46,664 bases of DNA from Rhizobium phaseoli (GCF_003985125.1 NZ_ML133596.1:1-46664); one strand, 5' to 3'. Shown: positions 18,428-26,433, counted from the stretch's first letter. Made by a program: numbers and translations. Notes: a model not told the origin generated them from the sequence alone.

Positions 18428-18443
18428 CTCGGAAGAAAGGCAT
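18036..18443 (-). CDS. Small protein linked to the serine recombinase
   Basis: This 135-residue protein overlaps the recombinase start by ATGA and so is probably co-translated. Visible motifs are VEVHYCWHPYFGQKVSI, a small WHPxFG-type fold that I associate from memory with a DUF5372-like family found beside such recombinases, and MGTPRVDLATLIELNRLV. The ATG at 18443 lies in the flanking IS66 sequence, so the first 5-7 residues may be supplied by the target. No other in-frame start is obvious nearby. It could be a directionality or DNA-binding accessory factor, but this is inference. Confidence 0.65.
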   Translation of the reverse strand: MPFFREQCPVHSAHVGDEVEVHYCWHPYFGQKVSIRRVEERATGRFLKVLGPTGVVIAISGWMIDPVVCRGMTMGTPRVDLATLIELNRLVSGGSKAAPFRSGRRITQEDHDEIPQYAGAGVGPAARPDIRGAQR

Positions 18444-18646
18444 GGCTATTCGCCGGTTCCCAGCGCGGAGGCGAGCGTGCTGCCTTCATGTATTCCCTAA
18501 TCGTCACGGCAAAGACGAACGATATCGATCCGCAGGCCTGGTTGGCGGACGTGCTCGCCCGCATGCCTGGCATTCCCGTATCACGGCTGCCGGAACTGCT
18601 GCCGTGGAACTGGCCCGCCGGAAGCGCCCGGCAGATGGCGGCCTGA
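18428..18646 (+). pseudogene. tnpC: IS66 transposase TnpC, 3' part
   Basis: The segment reads GRKAWLFAGSQRGGERAAF and then TNDIDPQAWLADVLARMP, ending ELLPWNWPA..., which is the canonical C-terminus of IS66 TnpC. It continues the 5' part that stops at 15942. The TGA stop overlaps the ATG of the next ORF. Confidence 0.9.
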
Positions 18647-18946
18647 TGGCGCGCCCGACGCATGTCTACACGATCAACTACGTCGCCACGCTGATTGGCG
18701 AGAACCTCGAACTCATCCAGGAGGTCGCCAGCAACTCCGACAACATCGACTATGGTGAGATGATCCATGCCCATGACGGCAGCGAAGAGGGCATCACGAC
18801 CTTCACCGACCGGGGCATCGAAAGCTTGAAGGAGTTCCTCGCCGATATCCGCACCTGGGAAGGAGGTGTTCGGCAGTTCCTTGTCGACGAGCAATGCGAT
18901 CGCGACAAGATTCGAACGCATCATGGCAGACGAGCCGAAATCATAA
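18646..18946 (+). pseudogene. IS66-associated small ORF, frameshifted at its 3' end
   Basis: The product begins MARPTHVYTINYVATLIGE and continues with EEGITTFTDRGIESLKEFL, a small protein of unknown function that I have seen as the fourth ORF of rhizobial IS66 copies. One extra C near 18911-18914 changes the expected end KIERIMADEPKS into a different frame; the ancestral TAA would be 18944-18946. It lies just inside the right inverted repeat. Confidence 0.7.
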
Positions 18947-18973
18947 GTGCCGCGGCCTTCGCCGGATGGATAC

Positions 18974-18981
18974 TCTTGTAC
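18974..18981 (+). repeat. Right copy of IS66 target-site duplication
   Basis: TCTTGTAC immediately follows the right inverted repeat of the IS66 element and is identical to 13646-13653. Confidence 0.93.
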
Positions 18982-19262
18982 TGGACGTTGACCTTGCGGC
19001 TCAGATGGAGCGCCGCCATGCCCTTGGCGGCCGTGATTCCTCCCAGATTGCCATGATGATCTTCTTGAATGAAAGCTTGCGGTCGGCGAAAACCGAAAAT
19101 TCGGCGCGGCATTCCGGCTCCGAGCATCAGAACGACGACGCCGTACGGCGCCAGGCAGCCACAGCGAGGGCAATATGGCTTCCCGACGTTCTTGGGCCAA
19201 CGGAAGTCGACGAACAGGCCGTAGGTGTCGTCCTCGGCTGCCCGAAGCCTCTCTCGGGTCAG
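18974..19262 (-). pseudogene. IS1595-family transposase, N-terminal half
   Basis: The - strand reads FVDFRWPKNVGKPYCPRCGC, the zinc-ribbon start of IS1595-type transposases, then frame-shifted pieces including RKLSFKKIIMAIW, and finally KGMAALHLSRKVNVQYK at the IS66 junction. Joining to the other half across the target duplication gives NVQYKTAYFLLQKLREA without loss of frame. At least two frameshifts within this half show that the gene is decayed independently of the IS66 insertion. Confidence 0.82.
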
Positions 19263-19952
19263 GCCAGGCGCACTGGTCGTATTTCGAACCTCCGGTCTCC
19301 TGCGGAGAAAGCGTCGTAGGAATTCGGTCTCAGGATGGAATTCGCTCCTGCAGCATGTTCAGGCTTCCGGTCCATACGCGAGACATAAGCAGACAACTCC
19401 GTCGTAAGGACGGAAGCGAAAGGTCAGTGCTCTATTCGTATCGATTTGAACATGAAAGGACCCTTACCAGGAGAACGAAACCACGTTCAGGGGTTAGCAC
19501 TTTCGTAAGGTTGTCAAACCCGTGCCCTTATATCGGGAGAAAATTCAATGTCTCAGAGCCAGACTACCCAGCGCAATCTATAATCCAGTTCAGTGAATGG
19601 GTCCAGATCGTGAGAGCTGTCTTCGGGTGACCGCGCCTCATGACGACTATTAACGACTCGTTCCCAACAATCGAACATCCGCAAGGTAGATTCACGTTCG
19701 AGCATCTTGTGCCTACCTCTGTATGCCTTACTGGGCAGGTAACATTGCCGTTTCAGGCCCTGTCCTGACCTCTGGCCTTAATGATCTTGTTGTTTATTAC
19801 CTTTTCCCGAGCAGATCAGACGAACACAACGTAGAACTGGTGGTAAAAAGCGCTGATCAGAAAGAAATTAATTTCAGCCGCATCAAGCGAAGGTGTAACG
19901 TCTGCCAACTCGTAAAAAAGGCTCATTTCCAGCAAATAAGGGTGCCCTAGAA

Positions 19953-20082
19953 ACAAAAAAGGCCCCCTAAAGGAGCCTTCCCATGGCGTTTCCGCCGAAC
20001 GCGTGTGCCCTACCGTGGTGTACCGACCTCTAAGGGTGCACCTGCAACAGCGACCTTTCGGAAGCCTCGTTGTCTGCTGCTC
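19953..20082 (-). ncRNA. Predicted trans-acting small RNA (~130 nt)
   Basis: A complete transcription unit is visible on the - strand: a promoter at 20088-20116, a predicted start near 20082, and an intrinsic terminator at 19955-19979. Between them are a stem pairing ACAACGA with TCGCTGT (about 20047-20074) and a GGCG-GAAA-CGCC hairpin at 19985-19996. The size, two internal stems plus terminator, and plasmid-type setting resemble the alpha-proteobacterial alpha-r sRNA families (perhaps alpha-r35), but I cannot compare primary sequence. No protein-coding frame fits within it. Confidence 0.6.
19955..19979 (-). terminator. Intrinsic terminator of the predicted sRNA
   Basis: On the - strand an 8-bp stem AAGGCTCC / GGGGCCTT (one G-U pair) with a short loop is followed at once by TTTTTT. 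Read on the + strand there is no T-run after the stem, so it acts only on - strand transcripts. Confidence 0.8.
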
Positions 20083-20087
20083 ACAAA

Positions 20088-20116
20088 GATATAACCCTCA
20101 CGGTCGACTATTTCAA
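20088..20116 (-). promoter_or_regulatory. Housekeeping-type promoter of the predicted sRNA
   Basis: On the - strand TTGAAA (20111-20116) and TATATC (20088-20093) are separated by exactly 17 bases, a near-consensus sigma-70 type -35/-10 pair. Confidence 0.65.
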
Positions 20117-20557
20117 GCCCTTTGTGTGGATGCGATAAGGTGGCGGCTTCGTTTAGCAAAGTTCACGTTTGTGGCACTTGCTCCATGATGCCGGAATTTT
20201 CAGAGAGCATCGAACCTACACGCTAGCGGGAGCGGTAACCGATATGGGTTCTTGGCTGAGTGATTTCCAGCACGGCGGAGCTTTCCCAGCTAGCCAAATG
20301 GGATATCGTGGGACGGGGAAATGGATCGGTTTTCGAGGATTATGTCTTATCGTCCTCAACGAAGACCGCTTAGAAGATGTTGAGCATTGAATGTGAATTT
20401 TCGCTCAAATTCGACGCAACCTAGATGTTTCAGTCGCGGGTGCGGCCATAGCCGACTCATCTTTCATGGAACTGGGCCACCGGTCTAGCGAGACTGTTTT
20501 GAATGCATTCATGAAGCAATTTGGCTAAACTCTCAAATATTTGCTATAACGCAAAAA

Positions 20558-20574
20558 ATGCCCAAAATGGGTAT
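20558..20574. promoter_or_regulatory. Candidate operator dyad upstream of HTH regulator 1
   Basis: ATGCCCA-AAA-TGGGTAT is an inverted repeat with 7-base arms (one mismatch) and a 3-base centre, lying about 95 bases before the regulator start in an AT-rich stretch. Such short dyads are typical of autoregulatory sites of small HTH proteins. This is inference from position. Confidence 0.4.
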
Positions 20575-20667
20575 TTAAAACGGTTGTAGTGTGGCGATGA
20601 CAAGTGGTTCAAATCGGTTCAGGTTGGCTCAAGCCTACAACGAGTGGCAGGAAAACAGGGACGTGCG

Positions 20668-21171
20668 GTGACGGAAGATCTAGCAAGCTACAGAAGTTCG
20701 AGAGGCCTCGTCAGCACCGCCGATCCGGAGGTTGACAAGGCGATCTATCGAAAGCCAGGTTTCGGCGGCGAAATTACATCGTTGGGTCACATGGAGGAAT
20801 TGATCAGCGCGTTCCTGAAAAAGACACGCGAAGCGCAGGGCCTGTCTCGCGCAGACGTTGCTCCAATGCTTGGTCTGTCCATCCCTGTATACGGACGCTA
20901 CGAGCGGGCATTTTCCAAAATGACTGTTACTCGGATGATCCATCTGTGTGAGATTCTTGGCTTCATGCCTATCGATATGATCTTTGAAGCTGCGCCACAT
21001 CTTTGGGGCCGCACATCGGAGGAGGCCGAGGATTGTCTCACACTGGCGAGGATTCTTAGGAGACTTCCGAACGGCACGACGCGCGATCTTATTCGGCTCC
21101 TGCAGCGAATGATCCCCGATGACGACGAGAGCGACAGAGGTATCAGTGATGTAGCGGAGCCCGTGAAGTGA
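20668..21171 (+). CDS. XRE-type HTH transcriptional regulator 1
   Basis: The 167-residue protein has a central HTH_XRE domain (about residues 43-100: ELISAFLKKTREAQGLSRAD, VAPMLGLSIPVYGRYERAFS) flanked by a conserved YRKPGFGGEI segment and a C-terminal HLWGRTSEEAE region. It belongs with uncharacterised HTH regulators of rhizobial symbiotic plasmids (Y4wC/Y4aM-like, from memory). A GTG at 20668 is chosen because AGGGA lies 6 bases upstream; GTG 20644 lacks a site. A clear paralogue lies at 23060-23581 on the other side of an IS481-type element. Target genes are unknown; a dyad at 20558-20574 may be its operator. Confidence 0.78.
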   Translation: MTEDLASYRSSRGLVSTADPEVDKAIYRKPGFGGEITSLGHMEELISAFLKKTREAQGLSRADVAPMLGLSIPVYGRYERAFSKMTVTRMIHLCEILGFMPIDMIFEAAPHLWGRTSEEAEDCLTLARILRRLPNGTTRDLIRLLQRMIPDDDESDRGISDVAEPVK

Positions 21172-21691
21172 GCTGGGTTTGTCTATGACGCCCCGACCAG
21201 TAGTTAGCAGTATTGGTGATAGCTGTCGCAGCCGACGCGCTGTCGTCGGTGTGCAGACACCCGCAATCTCACAACTTAGTTTTTCACTCGAATTTCCGTC
21301 TGATCAACAATACGCGCCGATTGCGCAATTTTTCGATGTTTGGTTGGCGTTGATCTCGCTCGATGCTCGAGCGATTCGTCGGCGAGCGACGCCAAGTCTA
21401 TTTGCATGCGCTTTGCTTCGACAGTAGGGTCTGTGTTAAACTCCCTCGTTGGGTTTTCCCGCTCAATGCCATGTGGGTATTCGAGCTGCCGGCGCGCATG
21501 CTTTGATTTCGATTGCTGAATCTAAGCCCGTCCTCTCCGCGCCTCCGTTCCATCGCGCCGATCCTTTTTGCCATTCGGCTCGGAAACAGCCTTTTGACAT
21601 CACGATCAGGTTCCGCGAAAACGGGGTCGAGTCGCTGAGACTGGAAACGCTGTTCATGGCTGTCGCCGTTCAGAGGTAAGGGCATCGCCTA
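21172..21691. other. Intergenic region between regulator 1 and the IS481-type element
   Basis: About 520 bases with no recognisable gene, RNA or repeat on either strand. Confidence 0.5.
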
Positions 21692-22632
21692 GGTGTTTAG
21701 TCCCGGCATTTGATGGATGGGGTCGATGATGAATCGATCCGGCTCCAAAGTCCATCGTCTACAGATGAACTCGTAAGGCGTAAGGCCCTTTAACGTCTTG
21801 AGCCGGCGCCCGAAATTGTAGGCGTCGATAAAGTCGGCCAGATGTTTTTTCAACTGCGCATGATCGTCGTAGTGGAAGCGCTTGACGGTCGCCCCCTTGA
21901 TCGTTCGGTTCATCCGTTCGACCTGTCCGTTGGTCCAGGGATGCTTCACCTTGGTCAGGCGATGCTCGATGCTGTGATCGTCGCAGACCCAATCGAAGAT
22001 GTGCTGGAAGGCATTTCGATCACAAGCTCGGTTGGTGAACTGAATGCCATTGTCGGTCAAAACGGTGTGAATGGTGTAGGGCACTGCCGCGATCAGATTG
22101 CGCAAGAACTGAGCGGCATTCATCTTGCCGGCTTTGGTGTAGAGTTCCGCGAACGCGAACTTGGATGTTCGGTCAATTGCGACAAAGAGATAGAGCTTGC
22201 CCTCAGCCGTCTGCACCTCGTCAATATCGATGTGGAAGTAAGCGATCGGATAGCTTTTGAACTTCTTCTTCGGCTCCTTGTCGCCTCTGACCTCCGGCAG
22301 ACGTGAAATGCCGTGGCGCTGCAAACACCTGTGCAACGACGAACGCGTCAGATGTGAAATGGTCGGCTGAAGAGCGTAGAGGCAATCATCGAGCGGCAGC
22401 AACGTGTGCCGGCGGAAGGCGACGATAGCGGCCTCTTCTTCGAGGGAAAGGGTCGTCGAGTGCGGGTCCTTTGGGCCTGTAGGAAGGTCGACCAACGATG
22501 TCCGCTTCTTCCATTTCGCCACGGTTTTCTGGTTGATCCCGTATCGCTTCGAAAGCGTTTTCAGGCTCTCTTCACTATTGCTCGACGGATTGCCTCTGTC
22601 GTCGTGGCGCTCCCGTGTAGAACCTGGCCCAT
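21689..22632 (-). pseudogene. IS481-family transposase with N-terminal frameshift
   Basis: The protein has an HTH segment (LKTLSKRYGINQKTVAKWKK) and an rve integrase domain with DDE residues in YFHIDIDEVQ, VLTDNGIQFT and the Glu of NGQVERMNRTIKGATV. It matches IS481-type transposases. The expected start at 22632, behind GGAGGGA, reads MGQVLHGSATTTEAIRRAI and then runs out of frame within about 20 codons at 22572-22580, where a few bases seem to be missing before SEESLKTLSKRYG. Unless an upstream start is used the enzyme is not made. The TAG stop at 21689-21691 lies at the element edge. Confidence 0.8.
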
Positions 22633-22690
22633 AGTGCTTCCCTCCATGCCAAGGAAAATATTGCACCATCAAATGCCGGAACCAAACACC
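21692..22690 (-). mobile_element. IS481-family insertion sequence
   Basis: The ends are near-perfect inverted repeats: GGTGTTTAGTCCCGGCATTT at the left (21692-21711) and GGTGTTTGGTTCCGGCATTT as the complement of the right (22671-22690), with identity continuing into TGATGG. One transposase gene fills the element. I could not see a target duplication; the flanks differ. Confidence 0.85.
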
Positions 22691-23059
22691 AGAGCAGCCA
22701 GCGCGCGGAGCCGTGATTGGTCTGCCGTGAACCGAGAGCTCCACGTGCAGGACAAAAGGCCACCATGCCCGCACACGACGTCCCGGGAGCTAGACGAGGA
22801 AATGAAGCGACCGTTATCACCAAAATCACTGAGGGTCATAGCCAATTTGGCGCAAGTGGATAATCCTTGCGTGAGGCGATTTCGGTATGATCTATGTCTA
22901 TGTACTTGCGATCACTTATATATTTTGGTGAACGATAGCTATCGGGTGAGGTCCGCGTGGCCCAAAATGCGCCAAATTAGATCGAAACGAAACATTGGTG
23001 GTTCCAAGCACATCACTTTCCGTATAAAGAGCTTTGGCGCATTTACCTCAGTCGGAGCA
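22691..23059. other. Region upstream of HTH regulator 2
   Basis: About 370 bases. An open frame crosses it but shows no conserved domain before the regulator's Met at 23060. AT-rich sequence around 22890-23000 may hold the promoter; no -35/-10 pair is convincing. Confidence 0.4.
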
Positions 23060-23581
23060 ATGTCAGGACCACCATTGAAGCAATGGATTAATGAACTCGG
23101 TTTGCAACAAGTCGATGATCCAGGCATAGACAAGCCGGTCTATCGAAAACCTTTTGACGGACGGATTGCACTTAGCGCCGAACTCGAAAACTTGATCAGC
23201 ATCAGCCTTCGCGAAGCCCGCGATAAGCGAAAACTCCCGCGCTCGAAACTGGCGCCCTTGCTTGGCATCACTAAGCAGGTCTACGGCCGGTACGAAAATG
23301 GAGTATCCCGCTTGACCGTGAGCCGACTGATTCATCTGTGTGAGGTTTTGGATGCCGCTCCGGAAGAGATTATCGCCCCGGCGGCACCTTATCTTTGGGG
23401 CGAAACTGAAACCAAAGCGGTTCTGCTGCTGGCTACTATCGTGAAGTTGCGGACTTTCGATGAAGAGATCTTGCAAGATATTTTCAGCTTACTAAGCCGC
23501 ATAGACGAGACCGGTAGCGATAGCGGCGATCGTGCCATGAAAGTCGCGTCTACCAGCGCCACTGCAGACGATCGCGAATAG
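23060..23581 (+). CDS. XRE-type HTH transcriptional regulator 2
   Basis: The 173-residue protein is a clear paralogue of the regulator at 20668-21171. Shared blocks are IDKPVYRKP, the HTH region with KLPRSKLAPLLGITKQVYGRYE, LTVSRLIHLCEVL and PYLWGETE. The C-terminus is variable. The ATG at 23060 follows GGAG closely (2 bases), so translation may be weak; longer upstream frames have no homology to the paralogue. Function is unknown. The neighbouring nod box and nodA scar suggest a symbiosis-linked locus but not a specific target. Confidence 0.75.
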   Translation: MSGPPLKQWINELGLQQVDDPGIDKPVYRKPFDGRIALSAELENLISISLREARDKRKLPRSKLAPLLGITKQVYGRYENGVSRLTVSRLIHLCEVLDAAPEEIIAPAAPYLWGETETKAVLLLATIVKLRTFDEEILQDIFSLLSRIDETGSDSGDRAMKVASTSATADDRE

Positions 23582-23829
23582 GACGTAGATCGCTAGCTTC
23601 AATAAACAGAACGTGCGTCCCTGATGAAGTTCCATCAGAAACCGCGAAGGACTAGCTGGCGACCGTTCATCGCCACTCCGGGACATAGGTGGGTAAACCG
23701 GGGAGGGCGCAGTTGGGTCAACTGGTCCAACGCATCCCTGCTTTCGGCCGCTGGAGGGGACGCGCGGTCGTCTTTACGCCGCGAGTGCCAGGGAGGTCAC
23801 GTCAAAGTCTAAGAAACCCGTATATTCGA

Positions 23830-23877
23830 CATACAAAGCATCGATAATTCCATTCATACAATCCATTTTACCAATCT
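23830..23877 (+). promoter_or_regulatory. nod box (NodD-binding promoter element)
   Basis: The 3' half reads ACAATCCATTTTACCAATCT, nearly identical to the conserved ACAATCRATTTTACCAATCY core of rhizobial nod boxes. The 5' half (ATACAAAGCATCGAT) fits the consensus more loosely. It lies 180 bases upstream of a nodA start on the same strand, the expected arrangement. NodD bound to a flavonoid would activate it, but the gene it now drives is a chimera. Confidence 0.78.
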
Positions 23878-24057
23878 CCCGTGATGATGCACTAGGAATG
23901 ATCTCAGACGCGAGTGACGGCGAAACATTTGACGATCCGGACTGGCTATAGCGCGAACCCGAGCAACGGCGCCGACATGCATCGGGGCGGCCACTGCTTC
24001 GATCGCACAGTGCGGGCTTCAAAAACAGCAGCAGGAAATACCAAAGGAGGTCTTTGC

Positions 24058-24195
24058 ATGCGTTCTGAGGTGCGGTGGAAGCTGTGCTGGGAAAACGAGC
24101 TGGAACTCATCGACCACGTCGATCCTCCCGAGCTCTTTCGCAAAGCCCAAGGGCCGACCGGGGTCTTCAATTTCAGTGGCAGCCAAAGCTGGGCA
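24058..24195 (+). pseudogene. nodA: nodA remnant (first ~46 codons)
   Basis: Behind AAAGGAGGT the frame starts MRSEVRWKLCWENELEL and continues DHVDPPELFRKAQGPTGVFN and GSQSWA. These match the N-terminus of NodA, the N-acyltransferase that adds the fatty acid to the Nod-factor chitin backbone, including the RSWAGARPE block. About six residues are missing before SWA, and homology ends there, abruptly joined to NodQ-like sequence. The nod box at 23830-23877 supports the identification. The enzyme cannot be functional, so a nodulating strain must have another nodA. Confidence 0.82.
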
Positions 24196-24740
24196 AGGCG
24201 CGCCGACAACCTGCATTGGCAGGCGACCGACGCTGACAAGGGCGCGCGCGGCGATGAAGAGTCAGCAGCCAGCCGTCCTTTTGTTCACTGGACTTTCCGG
24301 CTCCGGCAAGTCGACAATCGCCAATGCGCTCGACCGGCTGCTGCATGCCCACGGGAAGCACACCTACATCCTCGACGGCGACAACGTGCGCCACGGGCTC
24401 AATCGCGACCTGGCTTCAATCAACCCGATCGCGTCGAGAACATCCGCCGCGTTGCCGAGGTCGCCGAGCTGATGGAGGAGGGGAGCTTATTGAAATCCTC
24501 GTCGACACGCCGCTTGAGGAATGCGCGCGACGCGATCCGAAGGGGCTTTATCGGAAGGCGCTCGCCGGCAAGATCGCCAATTTCACCGGCGTTTCCTCGC
24601 CGTACGAAATCCCTGAGGGCGCTGAATTACATCTCGAAACGGTTGGCCACGACCCTGCGGCGTTGGCGTTTGAGATCGAACAGTTCCTCGAAAGGCGAAT
24701 GGAGCAAGTGACGCATGAGTGTGAGAGTGGGGAGGCTTGA
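24196..24740 (+). pseudogene. nodQ: nodQ remnant (APS-kinase domain, 3' end)
   Basis: Right after the nodA segment comes ADNLHWQATDADKGAR, the linker before the APS-kinase domain of NodQ/CysNC proteins. Then, in a second frame, PAVLLFTGLSGSGKSTIANAL (Walker A) and HTYILDGDNVRHGLNRDL follow, then in a third RVENIRRVAEVAELM. After an internal deletion of roughly 90 bases the last part reads VDTPLEECARRDPKGLYRKA and ends at 24740. NodQ makes PAPS for sulfation of Nod factors. At least three frame changes and a deletion make this a scar. A CysC origin is possible, but the linker favours a CysN-CysC type fusion. Confidence 0.8.
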
Positions 24741-24898
24741 CCATTGGCGGCTTGAAGCGGCCGCGGCGGTCCTTGGCCTATTAACTACGCGGCGACCGTA
24801 GCAGCCCGCAGGCGGCCCGCGCCAACGTCCGATGTGGCTTCAACAGGAGACGGCCGATCACGCGCTCACGACTCGGCTTACTGAAACGGAGAAAAGAT

Positions 24899-26002
24899 AT
24901 GGCTGATGCAAAGCTGCAAGCCGTGCTTTCGGCTCTTTCGCCGATGGCGAGACAGCTAAATGCGCTACCCTCCAATCAACCGGGGCGAGATGCGAACTGC
25001 GTTAAACTAAACACGAATGAGAATCCGTTTCCGTTGCCGATGATGGTGTTGCAAAGTGCGCTGGCGGCCCTCGAACGGCATTATCTGTATCCCGAAGATG
25101 ACAATCTGAGCTTGCGCGACGCAGCCGCCAGCGCGTATGGCCTCTCCCAGGATCAGGTGGTCGCCGGGAACGGCTCGTCGGAGCTGCTTGGGCTCATCTA
25201 CAGAGCATTCCTCGACCCGGGAGATAGCGTTGCGATGATATCGCCAGGTTTTTCCTTTAACCGCAAACTGGCCAAGTTGCAGGGTGCCAGATTTCTCGAA
25301 ATCGAATGGGGCGAGTCTTATTCTCTGCCAATCGAGCAGCTGCTTCTTGGTCCAGCAAAAGATGCAAAATTCATACTGCTGGCCAATCCGAACAATCCAA
25401 CGGGAACATTCGTTCCGGTGGCTGAAATCGACCGCCTCGTCGCGCAATCGGACCAGTTGATAGTGGTGGATGAAGCGTATGTCGACTTTGCACCCGATGA
25501 TGCCCTGCGCCTAGTCGATCGTCATCCAAACCTTCTAGTATTGAGAACACTTTCGAAAGGCTTTGCAGCCGCGGGAATTCGCGTCGGTTTCGGCTTTGGT
25601 CATCCCGAACTTATTGGGAGGCTACGCAACCTGCAAAATGTCTTTAACATGAACGTGATCGGCCATGCGGTGGGCATTAGTATCCTTTCGCACCGCGCCG
25701 ACTACGACGAGAACCACAGATATATTAAACATGAAAGACACAGAACGACCACTGCCTTGTCTCAATTGGGCTTTTCTGTCATTCCCTCCCACACAAACTT
25801 TTTGCTAGCTCGGGTGCCACCCGGACGAGATGGCAAATGGTGGCAAGCGTCTTTGGATAGGCAGAACATACTTGTAGCCGTCTTTCCCGATGCCGGTTTG
25901 GAAAATTTTATCCGCGTCAGCATCGGCACCAGAACCCAAATGGACGCGTTCCTTTCAGCCGCCAGGGACATCATTTCTGGAAGTATGAAGACGCAGAGCT
26001 AG
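24899..26002 (+). CDS. hisC: Histidinol-phosphate aminotransferase-like protein
   Basis: This 367-residue fold-type I PLP aminotransferase would transfer an amino group to imidazole-acetol phosphate in histidine synthesis, or to a related aromatic keto acid. Family blocks are LNTNENPFPLP, YPEDDNLSLRDA, GNGSSELL, ANPNNPTGTF, the PLP-binding Lys220 in TLSKGFAAAGIRVG, and FIRVSIGT. The ATG at 24899 has GGAG 7 bases upstream. It stands alone, with the nodQ scar upstream and convergent nif genes downstream. An extra plasmid hisC is known from R. etli symbiotic plasmids, so this may be a second copy with altered specificity. No sigma-54 promoter was seen. Confidence 0.85.
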   Translation: MADAKLQAVLSALSPMARQLNALPSNQPGRDANCVKLNTNENPFPLPMMVLQSALAALERHYLYPEDDNLSLRDAAASAYGLSQDQVVAGNGSSELLGLIYRAFLDPGDSVAMISPGFSFNRKLAKLQGARFLEIEWGESYSLPIEQLLLGPAKDAKFILLANPNNPTGTFVPVAEIDRLVAQSDQLIVVDEAYVDFAPDDALRLVDRHPNLLVLRTLSKGFAAAGIRVGFGFGHPELIGRLRNLQNVFNMNVIGHAVGISILSHRADYDENHRYIKHERHRTTTALSQLGFSVIPSHTNFLLARVPPGRDGKWWQASLDRQNILVAVFPDAGLENFIRVSIGTRTQMDAFLSAARDIISGSMKTQS

Positions 26003-26433
26003 GCGGTTAGAATTATTGGCCACACTGCTTGTCACTTGGAAACACCAAGTATCGAAGTCCATATTGTGGGATAAAGATCACAAATAAGCGCAAGACCGTA
26101 AAGCGTGTGCCGTCTCGATCCCGTTGATTACGCGTGTTATTGGCGCACGAGTGGAGCACCCGGTGGCCGATGCGAGGCTTATTTCTGGCGATTCCGGCCG
26201 CGGCTCTGCCGCTGTATTGGGAATGGTTAATCGGTCCTTCGATTGACATTGAGTGAACAGTAATCTGCGGTCGTCGCCGATCTTCCGTCGATCACCTGCG
26301 ACAGAACCTCGATCCGCTAAAGATCACGCTCGCTCATCGCCATTGATCCCACCCGCAATCCCCCACGCCAGCAAACGTGGGCAGTATGGCATTCGAACTT
26401 GGCAGAAACAGAACGTTTTCAATCTGCGGCACT
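26003..26433. other. Convergent intergenic region after hisC
   Basis: About 430 bases between the 3' ends of hisC (+) and the SIR2-like gene (-). No convincing gene was found. A 28-codon frame with a hydrophobic stretch (MRGLFLAIPAAALPLYWEW, near 26174) has no ribosome-binding site and is not annotated. No strong terminator is seen for either gene. Confidence 0.45.

Larger units (their letters stand above)
13654..18973 (+). mobile_element. IS66-family insertion sequence (interrupted)
   Basis: The element starts GTACCCATCCGGCGAAGG and ends with the reverse complement of GTATCCATCCGGCGAAGG. The terminal inverted repeats are 21 bases with one mismatch (13654-13674 and 18953-18973). It has the tnpA-tnpB-tnpC order of IS66 plus a small downstream ORF. 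It is about 2.8 kb without the 2.5-kb serine-recombinase element inserted near the 3' end of tnpC. Frameshifts in tnpC and in the last ORF show that it is no longer autonomous. Confidence 0.92.
19263..20557. other. Long non-coding stretch containing a predicted sRNA
   Basis: Roughly 1.3 kb is AT-richer than the operons on either side. Open frames on both strands lack ribosome-binding sites and recognisable domains. The only structured feature I can support is the - strand small-RNA unit at 19953-20116 (promoter, hairpins, terminator). The rest holds nothing I recognise. Confidence 0.5.

Noticed and set aside
19175..19630. 151-codon open frame on the + strand after the IS1595 remnant
   Set aside because: Its first third is the opposite strand of the IS1595 zinc-ribbon region, and the rest has no domain or start signal.
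19953..20082. Interpretation of the sRNA as a repABC incompatibility RNA
   Set aside because: No repB or repC genes flank it and it is longer than the usual counter-transcribed RNAs.
21689..22690. Target-site duplication of the IS481-type element
   Set aside because: The bases flanking the two inverted repeats do not match, so no duplication can be claimed.
26174..26260. 28-codon hydrophobic small ORF after hisC
   Set aside because: No ribosome-binding site and no known small membrane protein resembles it.
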